DNA of 64,000 bases from Hymenobacter properus (GCF_015694735.1 NZ_JADQDP010000003.1:682001-746000); one strand, 5' to 3'. Shown: positions 44,275 through 52,893, counted from the first letter of the stretch. Numbers and translations: made by a program. Notes: generated by a model not told the origin, from the letters alone.

Positions 44275-44404
44275 GTTGTTAGTTGTTAGGCCACTTGCTT
44301 AAAAAGCGGCATTCAGTTGATGGCAACGGTTTTTGCAAAGGCCAATTGGCGACATTGTCGTTAATTGGCCTTTGCTTTTGCTCAAACCCTAACAACTGAC
44401 AACG
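44275..44404. repeat. Inverted repeat (GTTGTTAGTTG family) with internal hairpin
   Basis: Left arm 44275-44290 (GTTGTTAGTTGTTAGG) recurs inverted at 44388-44404 with one mismatch. Inside, GGCCAATT ... AATTGGCC at 44340-44370 forms a second hairpin. The right arm ends 17 bp before the penicillin acylase start. Confidence 0.75.
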
Positions 44405-44421
44405 AGCAACTGACAGCGAAT

Positions 44422-46869
44422 ATGATTAAAGCCCTGTTGGCCCTGGCCGCCAGCCTTGCGCTCGTGTGGGCGCTGAACACCAAGCACGGCGACGTCCCCC
44501 CGTTTGGCAAGCTGCTGAGCCCCTACCGCGGCTTCTGGCAAAATGGCGAGACGACTGGCGACTTCCCGGCTCAGCAAACCCTGACGCTGCCCGGCCTGCA
44601 GGCTCCCGTGACCGTGCGCTACGACGACCACCGGGTGCCGCACGTTTTCGCCCAGAACGACCACGACCTGTACTTCGCCCAGGGCTACCTCACGGCCCGC
44701 GACCGCCTCTGGCAGATGGACTTCGTGACCCACGTGGCCGCCGGGCGGCTGGCCGAAATCGTGGGCCCGGCCCGGCTCGAAACCGACCGGTTTTTCCGGC
44801 GCATGGGTTTGCCCTTCGGCGCAGCCAACTCGCTGAAGGTGATGCTGGCCGACCCCACCACGCGGGTGGTGCTGAACTCGTATTCGGATGGCGTGAATGC
44901 TTACATCGGCCAGCTCACGCCTAAGTCGTTGCCTTTCGAGTACAAGCTGCTCGACTACCAGCCCGAGCCCTGGGAACCGCTGAAGTGCGCGCTGCTGCTC
45001 AAATACATGGCCTGGGACCTGAGTGGCCGCACCGACGACCTGCGCATGAGCAACATCCTGCGCAAGTACGGCCCGGCCGTGACCAAGGACCTTTTTCCGG
45101 ACTACCCCACGCGAGAAGACCCCATTGTACCCGTAGGCACCCCGCTGGACTTCAAGCCGCTGCCTGCGCCGCCGGTGCCAAAGTCGTTTGAGGCGGCCTA
45201 CGCGGCCCAGCAACTCCGCGATGAGCCCGACGCCGAGCTGGGCTCCAACAACTTTGCGGTGAGCGGCGCGAAGTCCGCCTCGGGCTACCCGCTGCTGGCC
45301 AACGACCCGCATTTGCAGCTCAACCTGCCCAGCATCTGGTATCAGGTGCAGCTGAACGCGCCGGGCGTGAACGTGTACGGCGTCACCATTCCGGGCGCGC
45401 CTACGGTTATCATCGGCTTCAACGAGCAGGCCACCTGGGGCGTGACCAACGTGGCGGCCGACGTGCTCGACTTCTACCAGCTCAAATTCAAGGACAACAC
45501 CAAGCGCGAGTATTGGCACGACGGCCGCTGGAAACCCGTGCGCCGCGTGGTGGAGCACATTAAGGTGCGCGGGCAGCCCGACCGGCTCGACACCGTGCTC
45601 TATACCCACCACGGCCCGGTGGTGTATGATAAGGACGAAAAGCCCTTCCTGAACCAGACGCCCATTGCCCACGCCATGCGCTGGACGGCCCACGACGGCG
45701 CTAACGAAGTCCTCACCTTCTACCAACTGAACCGGGCCCGTTCCTACGCCGACTACAGCGCTGCGCTGGCCAACTACGGCTCGCCGGCTCAGAACTTCAT
45801 TTTTGCGGACAATGCCAAGGACATTGCTATCTGGCCGAACGGCAAGTTTCCGCTGAAGTGGCGCGACCAGGGCAAATTCATCCTCGACGGCACCGACCCG
45901 GCCTACGACTGGCAGGGCTGGATTCCGGCCGCCCAGAACCCGCACGTGAAAAATCCGGCGCGCGGCTTCGTGAGTTCAGCCAACCAGTTTTCGGCCGGCC
46001 CCGACTACCCCTATTACCTGAACTGGACCTACGCCAACTACGAGCGCGGCCACCGCATCAACGAGCGGCTGGCGGCCATGAGCCAGGTGACACCCGACAG
46101 CCTGCGCCAGCTCCAGAACGACGTGCTTGACCTCAACGCCCAGCTTATACTGCCGCGAATGCTGGCGCTGGTGAGCGAGCCCGGCGCTACGCCTCCCGCC
46201 GCCAATTCGCCCGAAGGCCGGGTACTGGCCGAAATGCGCCGCTGGCGTTACCAGTACTCCGCCGACGCCATTGGACCCAGCGTGTTCAATCTGTGGTACA
46301 ACGACTTGGTGAAACGGCTCTGGGACGACGATTTTCCCATTACGCCTACTGGACTGGCCTACCGCTACCCCGCCCGCGACCGTACCAACAACCTGATTCT
46401 GAGCGAGCCTACTTCGCCCTGGATTGACGACCACCGCACACCGGCCAAGGAAACGCTGCCGCAGCTGGCGCTGCAGAGCCTGCATTTCGCCACCGATTCG
46501 CTCACCCGCAAGTTCGGGCCGCTGTCGCCCAAGTGGCGCTGGGCCGCCCAGAAAAGCACCGACATTTTGCACCTGCTTCAGCTTCCCGGCTTCGGGCAGA
46601 TGGACGTGGACTGCGGCGGCGGCGCGGGCATCGTGAACGCCACCTCGGAGCGCAACGGGCCTTCGTGGCGCATGGTGGTGGCGCTGGGCCCGCAGGTGAA
46701 AGCCTATGGCGTGTACCCCGGCGGGCAGAGCGGCAACCCCGGCTCGCCGTTCTACAACAATATGTTGGAAACCTGGCGCGTTGGTCAGCTCGACGAACTA
46801 GTTTTTCTGCGCTCGGCACAAGAGGCCAACCCACGCGTGGCCACCGCCTGGACCCTGCAAGCGAAATAA
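44422..46869 (+). CDS. Penicillin acylase family protein (Ntn hydrolase)
   Basis: An 815-residue precursor from ATG 44422, with an N-terminal hydrophobic segment (residues 1-18) serving as signal or anchor. ETTG..PA..TL, VRYDDHRVPHVFAQNDHDLYFAQGYLTARDRLWQMD (about residues 55-90, quoted in part) is the alpha-subunit signature. The autoproteolytic site is Gly274-Ser275 in ELGSNNFAVSG; Ser275 would become the N-terminal nucleophile of the beta subunit. Homologues hydrolyse penicillin side chains or acyl-homoserine lactones (quorum quenching). The substrate here cannot be told. An in-frame start at 44365 lies inside the inverted repeat. Confidence 0.92.
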   Translation: MIKALLALAASLALVWALNTKHGDVPPFGKLLSPYRGFWQNGETTGDFPAQQTLTLPGLQAPVTVRYDDHRVPHVFAQNDHDLYFAQGYLTARDRLWQMDFVTHVAAGRLAEIVGPARLETDRFFRRMGLPFGAANSLKVMLADPTTRVVLNSYSDGVNAYIGQLTPKSLPFEYKLLDYQPEPWEPLKCALLLKYMAWDLSGRTDDLRMSNILRKYGPAVTKDLFPDYPTREDPIVPVGTPLDFKPLPAPPVPKSFEAAYAAQQLRDEPDAELGSNNFAVSGAKSASGYPLLANDPHLQLNLPSIWYQVQLNAPGVNVYGVTIPGAPTVIIGFNEQATWGVTNVAADVLDFYQLKFKDNTKREYWHDGRWKPVRRVVEHIKVRGQPDRLDTVLYTHHGPVVYDKDEKPFLNQTPIAHAMRWTAHDGANEVLTFYQLNRARSYADYSAALANYGSPAQNFIFADNAKDIAIWPNGKFPLKWRDQGKFILDGTDPAYDWQGWIPAAQNPHVKNPARGFVSSANQFSAGPDYPYYLNWTYANYERGHRINERLAAMSQVTPDSLRQLQNDVLDLNAQLILPRMLALVSEPGATPPAANSPEGRVLAEMRRWRYQYSADAIGPSVFNLWYNDLVKRLWDDDFPITPTGLAYRYPARDRTNNLILSEPTSPWIDDHRTPAKETLPQLALQSLHFATDSLTRKFGPLSPKWRWAAQKSTDILHLLQLPGFGQMDVDCGGGAGIVNATSERNGPSWRMVVALGPQVKAYGVYPGGQSGNPGSPFYNNMLETWRVGQLDELVFLRSAQEANPRVATAWTLQAK

Positions 46870-46888
46870 ATTGATGCCAAGCCAGACT

Positions 46889-47353
46889 ATGAGAGTCAAG
46901 GCCCTCCCTTTGCTAGCATTGTTAGGCGCCATTGCGCTGGCGGCTGCCCCTGCTTCTGTTGCGGCGCAGGGCTCACCCCAGCCCACTATTTCCACCGAGC
47001 CCTCGAAGGTGTACACCAACGTGGAGCAGATGCCCCAGCTGCCCACGGGCGGCGGCAGCAAAGCATTGGTCGAAGGCATTCAGCGCTACATTCTGCGCAC
47101 CAACCCGGCCGTTGCCAGCAGTGCCAGGGGGCGTGTGGTGGTCGCCTTCACCATTGGCACCGATGGCCTTTTCAAGGACGGCTACATTGATTCGGGCATC
47201 GGCGGCGGGCCCGACGCTGCGGTGCTGGCGGCAGTGCGCAAGATGCCGCGCCTGCTACCCGGGCGGCAGCAGGGCCAGCGCGTGCCCGTGCAGATGCGCC
47301 TGCCCATTACGTTCCCGATAGTTGCTGCATCCGAGCAACCTGCGTCTAAATAA
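46889..47353 (+). CDS. Secreted single TonB-C-like domain protein
   Basis: A 154-residue protein from ATG 46889 (ATG 46874 is an alternative) with a signal peptide ending near AAPASVAAQG. The mature part is one TonB C-terminal-like domain: VYTNVEQMPQLPTGGGSKALVEGIQRYI, then VVVAFTIGTDGLFKDGYIDSGIGGGPDAAVLAAVRKMPRLLPG (both quoted in part). There is no N-terminal helix or Pro-rich spacer to bind ExbB/ExbD, so it cannot be an energy transducer. It is 19 bp after the acylase gene and is a paralogue of the next gene. Confidence 0.8.
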   Translation: MRVKALPLLALLGAIALAAAPASVAAQGSPQPTISTEPSKVYTNVEQMPQLPTGGGSKALVEGIQRYILRTNPAVASSARGRVVVAFTIGTDGLFKDGYIDSGIGGGPDAAVLAAVRKMPRLLPGRQQGQRVPVQMRLPITFPIVAASEQPASK

Positions 47354-47369
47354 CCGCTTTGGCGGGGTA

Positions 47370-47401
47370 TTGACAGTCATTTTCGGCTTGCAATACCTTT
47401 G
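47370..47401 (+). promoter_or_regulatory. Bacteroidota-type promoter for the triple TonB-C gene
   Basis: TTG at 47370-47372, 21-nt spacer, TACCTTTG at 47394-47401; the ATG follows 4 nt later at 47406, so the transcript would be leaderless or nearly so. Confidence 0.6.
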
Positions 47402-47405
47402 CAGC

Positions 47406-48536
47406 ATGGACGTTCGCCTTTTCAGAACCGCTTTCTGTGTTGCCGGCCAAGCCGGGTTGCGTCCGGCGCTGCTTTTGCTGTTGCTGCTTGGGATGGTGCG
47501 CCCGGCTGCCGCGCAATTCTACAGCCCCTACGCCCTCGATACCACGCAGGTATTCAGCTACGTGGAGCAAATGCCTACCCTGCCCGGCGGGGGCGGCAAC
47601 CTGGCCCTGGTAAAAGCCGTGCAGAAGCTCGTGCAGCTGCCCGCCGAGGTGCGCGAGGGCCGCACCGAGGGCCGGGTGTTTGTGCGCCTCGTGGTGGGCG
47701 TGAGCGGAGTGGGCCGGCAGGCCGCCGTGGTGCAGTCGCTCAACCCCGCCTGCGACGCGGCTGCGCTCGCCGCCGTGAAGCGCCTGCCCCGCCTCGTGCC
47801 GGGCTACTACGGCGGGCAGCCGGTGGCCACTTTGCTCACCCTGCCGGTTATGTTCCTGTCGCCGCGCCACGTGTTTGCCGCCAACGAGGTGGCCCGGCCG
47901 GCGCAGTTCCCTGGCGGCGAAGCGGCGCTGGAGCAATACATTCAGAAGAACCTGACAGTGCCCGCCGAAGTCCGCCAGCGCGACTTGCAGGGCCACGTGG
48001 CCGTGCGCGCCGTGCTGAAAGCCGACGGCCGCGTGGGCGCCTGCGAAGTGCAAAGCTCCCTGTGCGCCAGCTGCGACGAAGAAGCCCTGCGCCTGGTGCG
48101 CGCCATGCCGCGCTGGCAACCCGCCCTGGGCTACGACGACCAGCCCGTGGCTGTGCATCAAACGCTCAACATCTGGTTCCGGCCGCCGGCGCCGCCCGCG
48201 GGCACCGCGCCGCCCGTGCCCGAAAACCAGGTATACAGCCAGGTAGAACAGATGCCCACGCTGCCCGGGCGCACCGGCCCTACGGCTGTACAAGCAGCTT
48301 TGCAAGAACTGATTAACTACCCCGAACACATCACCAACGGCGAAGGCCAGGTCAGCTTCGTGGTCGAGCCCGATGGCCGGGTTACCCGCCCCGTGATGCT
48401 CAGCAGCATCAGCGGCCCCGTCGACCAGGCTATTCTGGCAGCGGCGCTGCGCCTGCCCCGGTTCGAGCCGGGCCGGCTGCGCGGGCAGGCCGTGGCCGTG
48501 CGGTTGGTAGTACCCGTACTGGTTAATATTCGCTAG
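47406..48536 (+). CDS. Secreted protein with three tandem TonB-C-like domains
   Basis: A 376-residue protein from ATG 47406 with a signal peptide ending near residue 36 (RPAAAQF). Three copies of a TonB C-terminal-like domain follow: about residues 45-150 (VFSYVEQMPTLPGGGG...VKRLPRLVPGYY), 155-255 (ARPAQFPGGEAALEQYIQKNL...VRAMPRWQPALG) and 275-376 (VYSQVEQMPTLPGRTG...ALRLPRFEPGRL). The second copy has extra Cys residues (EVQSSLCASCDEEAL). There is no transmembrane segment or ExbBD-binding region. It may bind peptidoglycan or protein partners in the periplasm. It is paralogous to the single-domain protein just upstream. Confidence 0.85.
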   Translation: MDVRLFRTAFCVAGQAGLRPALLLLLLLGMVRPAAAQFYSPYALDTTQVFSYVEQMPTLPGGGGNLALVKAVQKLVQLPAEVREGRTEGRVFVRLVVGVSGVGRQAAVVQSLNPACDAAALAAVKRLPRLVPGYYGGQPVATLLTLPVMFLSPRHVFAANEVARPAQFPGGEAALEQYIQKNLTVPAEVRQRDLQGHVAVRAVLKADGRVGACEVQSSLCASCDEEALRLVRAMPRWQPALGYDDQPVAVHQTLNIWFRPPAPPAGTAPPVPENQVYSQVEQMPTLPGRTGPTAVQAALQELINYPEHITNGEGQVSFVVEPDGRVTRPVMLSSISGPVDQAILAAALRLPRFEPGRLRGQAVAVRLVVPVLVNIR

Positions 48537-48588
48537 AAGCTATTTGCGTAAAGAAGCGAAATATTGCGTCTTTACGTTTTTATGGGCA

Positions 48589-48620
48589 CAAAAAAAGCGG
48601 CTCCGGGTGGGCGCCGCTTT
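48589..48620. terminator. Terminator after the triple TonB-C gene
   Basis: Hairpin AAAAAAAGCGGC(TCC) / (G)GGCGCCGCTTTT. A second hairpin, CGTAAAGA...TCTTTACG, lies just before it at 48547-48576. Confidence 0.7.
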
Positions 48621-48639
48621 TCAGGGTTCGGGGTCGAAC

Positions 48640-48954
48640 CTATTTCTTATCTTGGTTGCCGCCGATTTGGCGCTTGCCGTCCCGGTCGCTCACATCTTTA
48701 GCTTCGCCTTCGTGGTCGTCATCGGTGGCACGGTTCACCAGTATCACGGCCACGGCGGCGATGGCGGCGATGCCGAGAATGGTTTGGGTGGGCGACAGTT
48801 TCTGGGCCACTTTGCGCAGCAGCACGCCGCCGTTCTTCAGCAGGTCGTCCATGTGCTCGTGGTTGCCCTGGAATACGTGGTAAGCACTCTCAAAGGTCCG
48901 GGCGAGGTCTTCGGGCAGAATTTTTTCCAGTTGTTGTTCGATTTGCGCTTCCAT
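48640..48954 (-). CDS. Small membrane protein, function unknown
   Basis: A 104-residue protein from ATG 48954. The N-terminal 55 residues are helical and soluble (EQQLEKILPEDLARTFESAYHVF, quoted in part), then one membrane helix at about residues 61-77 (TILGIAAIAAVAVILVN) and a charged Asp/Glu/Lys tail. No family is recognised. The frame stays open up to 49077, but the upstream text is not protein-like. It converges on the terminator at 48589-48620. Confidence 0.65.
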   Translation of the reverse strand: MEAQIEQQLEKILPEDLARTFESAYHVFQGNHEHMDDLLKNGGVLLRKVAQKLSPTQTILGIAAIAAVAVILVNRATDDDHEGEAKDVSDRDGKRQIGGNQDKK

Positions 48955-49144
48955 AAAAGAAGGAATGATTGAAGGAGGGAATGAAAGGAAACGAGGCCTG
49001 CGCCCCGGAAAATCCTCTACGCAAAACCGTTGGCTACGTCTAGCTTTCCAGCCACTTTTCCATAAAATAACCGGCAATTGATTGGGTTAATGACCTTGCA
49101 GTCAACCAAATCAATTGCCGGTTATTTGTTTATACTCGCCCGGC

Positions 49145-50719
49145 TTACTCCACCACCACAATGCGTGAGCCTGTGCGTTGGGCTTCGCGCACCTGGCAGT
49201 GGTAGGCCCCGGGGGCCAGGCCGCTTAAATCAAGCGGTAGGAACTGGGGGCCGCTGGCCAGCGTGCGGTCCACAGCGCGGCGCACCTCGCGGCCCAGGGC
49301 ATCGAGCAGCACCACTTGCACGTGGCCCCCGGCGCTTTCGTAGGCCACGGTGGTGCGGCCATCGCGCGCCACCGGGTTCGGGTACACCGTGAAATCGGCC
49401 ACTTCCGCCGCTTTAGTAGTGGCCAGGGCGCCGGGCCGCAGCACGGGCACGTAGGGGAAGCTGCGGCCAAAGAGCTGCGTAAGCGTGGCTGGCGTCACCC
49501 GGAACCAGTCCTGCAAAATGCTGGTATAGATGCTCCGGAAGTCGTACAGCATGTTGATGTTGTCGTTTACGCCCGCGTTGGCAGGCAGCGTGGGGTTGGC
49601 ACCGTGCACGATGGGGTTCACCTTGGTGCCGAATACGAACAGCGGGGCAGCCGCTCCGTGGTCGGTGCCCAGGCCGGAGTTGGACTTGATACGCCGGCCA
49701 AATTCCGAGAACGTCATGCCCACCACCCGGTCTTGCACCGCGAGGCGGCGCAGGTCGTCCTGGAAGGCATTCACGGCCTCGGCAATCTTGCCCAGCAGCG
49801 TGGCGTGGGTGCCGGTGGTGGTGCCCCCGGTGGCGGGTACCTGCAAGGTGTGCGTATCGAAGCCGCCCAGGTTGCACACGTAGATGCGCGTTTGCAGGCC
49901 GCCAGCCACCAGTTGGGCCACTATTTTGAGCTGGTCGGCCAGCGAATTCTGGCCGGCTGTGGGGTAGAGTGGCGAGAGATTTTGGGCCCGCCCGGCCGCT
50001 GCCTGAATGGTGGTGGTGTACACCTGCGTCTGGCTCACCACCTGCCGGATGAAGGTCAGCTCGTGGCCGGCGGGCGTGTTTGGCGCCGCGTCTACCCCGC
50101 CGCTAAGCAACTGGTAGAAAGACGACGTGCTGGCAATGGCCATGCCCATGTTCACGCTGGGGCCCTGCACGCAGTTGCTCACCACCGAGCCGATGCTAAT
50201 GGCCAGCGGGTCGGGGTTCTGGGTATTGGGGTAGCCGGTGGGGAAGCCGGGGTACTCGCCGTCGAGGTAGCGGCCGGCCCAGCCGGTGTTCCAGGTCACG
50301 TTGGAGTCGGAGCCCGAAGTCCAGATATCGGTGGCCCGGAAGTGCGAAAAGTTAGGACTGGGGTAGCCCACGCTCTGCACCACGCCCAATTGCCCGTTCT
50401 GATACATGTTCTGCAGCGAGGCCATGGCGGGGTGAATGCCTGTAGCCGTGGTCAGTTGCAATACCTGATTCTGAGGCAGCGCGATGTTGGAGCGCGCGGC
50501 CATCAGGGCCGAATATTGGTCGAGTGGGATAATCATGTTCAGGCCATCGTTGCCGCCCTGCAGCTGAATTATGACCAACACTTTATCCGACTGGGTGGTA
50601 GCATTGGTGAGGGCCGCCAGCTCGGGCGAGTAGCCGTAAGCGCCCACCGGCATCCCGCTCAGGAAAGCCGTGCCTGCAGCGGCCGCAGCCGTGGTTTGTA
50701 AAAATTCGCGACGTTTCAT
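49145..50719 (-). CDS. DUF1501 protein with T9SS C-terminal sorting domain
   Basis: A 524-residue exported protein. The N-terminus MKRREFLQTTAAAAAG carries a twin-arginine-like signal. DUF1501 text: LVIIQLQGGNDGLNMIIPLD near residue 49-68, SHFRATDIWTSG near 125, TFSEFGRRIKSN near 330 and DHGAAAPLFVFG near 350, resembling sulfatase/alkaline-phosphatase-fold enzymes. About 85 C-terminal residues (VYPNPVARDGRTTVAYE ... GLAPGAYHCQV ... RIVVVE) form a T9SS type A sorting domain. The usual partner DUF1800 gene is upstream in the same direction, separated by a large inverted repeat. Confidence 0.9.
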   Translation of the reverse strand: MKRREFLQTTAAAAAGTAFLSGMPVGAYGYSPELAALTNATTQSDKVLVIIQLQGGNDGLNMIIPLDQYSALMAARSNIALPQNQVLQLTTATGIHPAMASLQNMYQNGQLGVVQSVGYPSPNFSHFRATDIWTSGSDSNVTWNTGWAGRYLDGEYPGFPTGYPNTQNPDPLAISIGSVVSNCVQGPSVNMGMAIASTSSFYQLLSGGVDAAPNTPAGHELTFIRQVVSQTQVYTTTIQAAAGRAQNLSPLYPTAGQNSLADQLKIVAQLVAGGLQTRIYVCNLGGFDTHTLQVPATGGTTTGTHATLLGKIAEAVNAFQDDLRRLAVQDRVVGMTFSEFGRRIKSNSGLGTDHGAAAPLFVFGTKVNPIVHGANPTLPANAGVNDNINMLYDFRSIYTSILQDWFRVTPATLTQLFGRSFPYVPVLRPGALATTKAAEVADFTVYPNPVARDGRTTVAYESAGGHVQVVLLDALGREVRRAVDRTLASGPQFLPLDLSGLAPGAYHCQVREAQRTGSRIVVVE

Positions 50720-50733
50720 GGAGTTGGAGCGAA

Positions 50734-50911
50734 CCTGTCATTGCGAGTGGAGCGCCGCAAAAAGCGGCAATCAGTCTTGTCAATGCCAGACACTTGTAAA
50801 GAAGTGATGAGGTATTTGCCCGTCATTTCAGGGCTTTGTCACATTAGAAGGCTAGTCGCGGTTGAGAGGACGGATTGCCGCGTTTCGCGGCGCTCCACTC
50901 GCAATGACAGG
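50734..50911. repeat. REPIN-like element: 39-bp inverted arms, each with its own hairpin
   Basis: Arms 50734-50772 and 50873-50911 match in inverted orientation at 37 of 39 positions (CCTGTCATTGCGAGTGGAGC...). Each arm contains a small hairpin (GCCGC-AAAAA-GCGGC and GCCGC-GTTTC-GCGGC). The two arms are separated by a 100-nt spacer. This doublet layout is that of REPIN/BIME elements. Confidence 0.88.
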
Positions 50912-50922
50912 CCCGGCACTCG

Positions 50923-52650
50923 CTAGCTCAAGTGGTATTCCGCCAGCCCCATGAGGGCGCGTAGCATGGCTTGCAGCTTGGTGGTCACGGCAGCTTTTTT
51001 GGCGGTGTTGGTGGGCGCGGCCAGGTACTGTTGCCACTCCACAGTCCACTCAAAATCGGGCAGGCCCGGCAGCAGCGCCGTTTTCAGGAAGGCCAGTTGG
51101 TTGGCCGTGAGCGTGATGGGCACCATCAGCTTCACATACTCGGCAATGAGCAGGTTGCAGTCCGAGGCTGTGGCGGCCGGAAACGACTGCGTGAGGGCCA
51201 GCACGTCAATCACAATCTTGACGCCGTTGCGCGTGTAGCCCGAGCCGATGAGCAGGTCCGTTATCTGGTTGCGCCGGGGCAGCGTCACGGCGTTTATCCA
51301 CAGCTCATGGAACTGCGGCGTCTGGTAGTAGGCCGCCCAGCCCGCCACGTTGGGCGGGTCGCCGATGACCTGCTGCTGCAGCGAGGTCACTGCGTTCAGG
51401 TAGTTCCACATACCGTACTGCGCCACCGGGCCGGAAGCTGGCGGAAACATCACCTGCATCTGCCGACATAGCCCAACGGTGAAATCAAGCGGGCTCTTGA
51501 TAAGGCAGCCCATGTTCAGCACATCAAAGAAATGCTCGGAGCTAAGCAACGTGCGCAGCACCGGCGCCACCTCGAAATTGCTAGAAATCAACAGCGTGGC
51601 CAGCGGCCGAATAATATCAGTTTCGACCTGCGCATCAATCACATAGTACACAAACCAACGGTAGAGCTTGCGGACAATGAAGCGCGCCGTTTCGGCCTGC
51701 TGAAAAATCAGGTCAATGAGGTTCTGGTACTCGGTAGCGCCGGCGTTGGCGATGGTAGCGTTGCCGAAGGCTGAGGAGAACGTCTTCGTGGTGGTGTCGT
51801 GGCGGCTAGCGGTGAAGTAGCTGCCCACCGGTGCGTTCTGGTCGCGCCAGCCGGTGAGGACTTTGGCGGCAGCCTGCACATCGGCCTCCGTGTAGTTGGT
51901 GTAGTTACCGGCGGCGATGAGCGGGCCTTTGCCCACCGTGAACAGTTCCAGCAGCTCGCGGCCGTAGTTCTCGTTGGGCGCGCCGGCCGTGCTCTGGTTG
52001 CCGTTGAGGTAGCGCAGCATGGCGGGCGTCACGGTCACGTCCTTAGCCAGTTGCTTCACGTTGCCGAGGGCGTACTGGCGCAGCAGGCGGCAGTATTCAT
52101 AGCCCATGCGGGCGTCGTTGATGTCGCCGAACTCCACCACAAAGTGGTTGTGCCAGAACAGCGTCATCTTCTCCACCAGCGAGGTGTTCTGCGTCAGCAG
52201 CTGGCCCAGCCACCAGTCGCGCAGCGAGGTGCGCCGCACGCCCTCAAAATTCTGGTCGAAGGTTTGCGCCATCCAGGTCGTGCCGATGGGTACGCTGGTG
52301 TCGGTGGTGCTCACGTTCAGGGGCGGGTCGGGGGCGGTGGCGGGCACCGTCAGCAGGCCATTGAGCACCGTGGTCAGGTTAGCCGCTGCCGCCGTTTGAA
52401 TCTCGGTGCGCGTGGGCCCAAACAGGCAGCGGCGCAGCAGGTGCGCGGCCTGCGCTTCGCCCCAGGTGCCGGTGTAGGGCGTGAGCGTGCTGGTGAGGCG
52501 CGACGCGAAAGTGGGCAGCACCTTGTTGGCGTAGCGGCTCACTGTTTCGGGTGGGTCCTGCTGTGCGGTGGCGGCGGGCGCCGCCCGACCGGCCGCAACC
52601 GGGGCGCTGAGTACGGTGGCGTTTCGTTGGAGGAAATGTCTACGATTCAT
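50923..52650 (-). CDS. DUF1800 domain-containing protein
   Basis: A 575-residue exported protein from ATG 52650 (MNRRHFLQRNATVLS, a twin-arginine-like signal). DUF1800 signatures: AAHLLRRCLFGPTRTEI near residue 68, FWHNHFVVEFGDIN near 163, YLNGNQSTAGAPNENYGRELLELFTVG near 210-236 (quoted in part) and KVLTGWRD near 265. DUF1800 proteins are nearly always next to DUF1501 proteins. No T9SS domain is seen, so its location differs from its partner: periplasmic is likely. The pair probably acts in one pathway, unknown. Confidence 0.9.
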   Translation of the reverse strand: MNRRHFLQRNATVLSAPVAAGRAAPAATAQQDPPETVSRYANKVLPTFASRLTSTLTPYTGTWGEAQAAHLLRRCLFGPTRTEIQTAAAANLTTVLNGLLTVPATAPDPPLNVSTTDTSVPIGTTWMAQTFDQNFEGVRRTSLRDWWLGQLLTQNTSLVEKMTLFWHNHFVVEFGDINDARMGYEYCRLLRQYALGNVKQLAKDVTVTPAMLRYLNGNQSTAGAPNENYGRELLELFTVGKGPLIAAGNYTNYTEADVQAAAKVLTGWRDQNAPVGSYFTASRHDTTTKTFSSAFGNATIANAGATEYQNLIDLIFQQAETARFIVRKLYRWFVYYVIDAQVETDIIRPLATLLISSNFEVAPVLRTLLSSEHFFDVLNMGCLIKSPLDFTVGLCRQMQVMFPPASGPVAQYGMWNYLNAVTSLQQQVIGDPPNVAGWAAYYQTPQFHELWINAVTLPRRNQITDLLIGSGYTRNGVKIVIDVLALTQSFPAATASDCNLLIAEYVKLMVPITLTANQLAFLKTALLPGLPDFEWTVEWQQYLAAPTNTAKKAAVTTKLQAMLRALMGLAEYHLS

Positions 52651-52831
52651 AAGCAAGCGCGTAAAAAATGAAGCCCAAACCCATCGCCGCAGCCAGCCGC
52701 CTTCTGCTTCTGGGCCAATGGCTTACCCTAGACTTAAATGGGCACCCCGGGTTTAATCACAATATGGCCTTTTGCGCATAAGCCCTGGATGAGTTTCCCT
52801 ACCAACAGCGCCAATTACTTGGTGAATGGAC

Positions 52832-52865
52832 CAAAAAAAACGCCCGGCCTTGTGGGGGCCGGGCG
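52832..52865 (-). terminator. Terminator of the NlpC/P60 gene
   Basis: On the minus strand CGCCCGGCC(CCCACAA)GGCCGGGCG runs into TTTTTTTT, 29 bp downstream of the peptidase stop. Confidence 0.8.
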
Positions 52866-52893
52866 CATTGCCTTGTAGGGTGGCAAACAGAAT

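Noticed and set aside
48623..48641. GGGTTCGGGGTCGAACCTA, resembling a tRNA T-arm
   Set aside because: No acceptor stem, anticodon arm or correct spacing around it; it is a short hairpin beside a terminator.
49316..50701. Open frame of 461 codons antisense to the DUF1501 gene
   Set aside because: Shadow of DUF1501; no recognisable domain.
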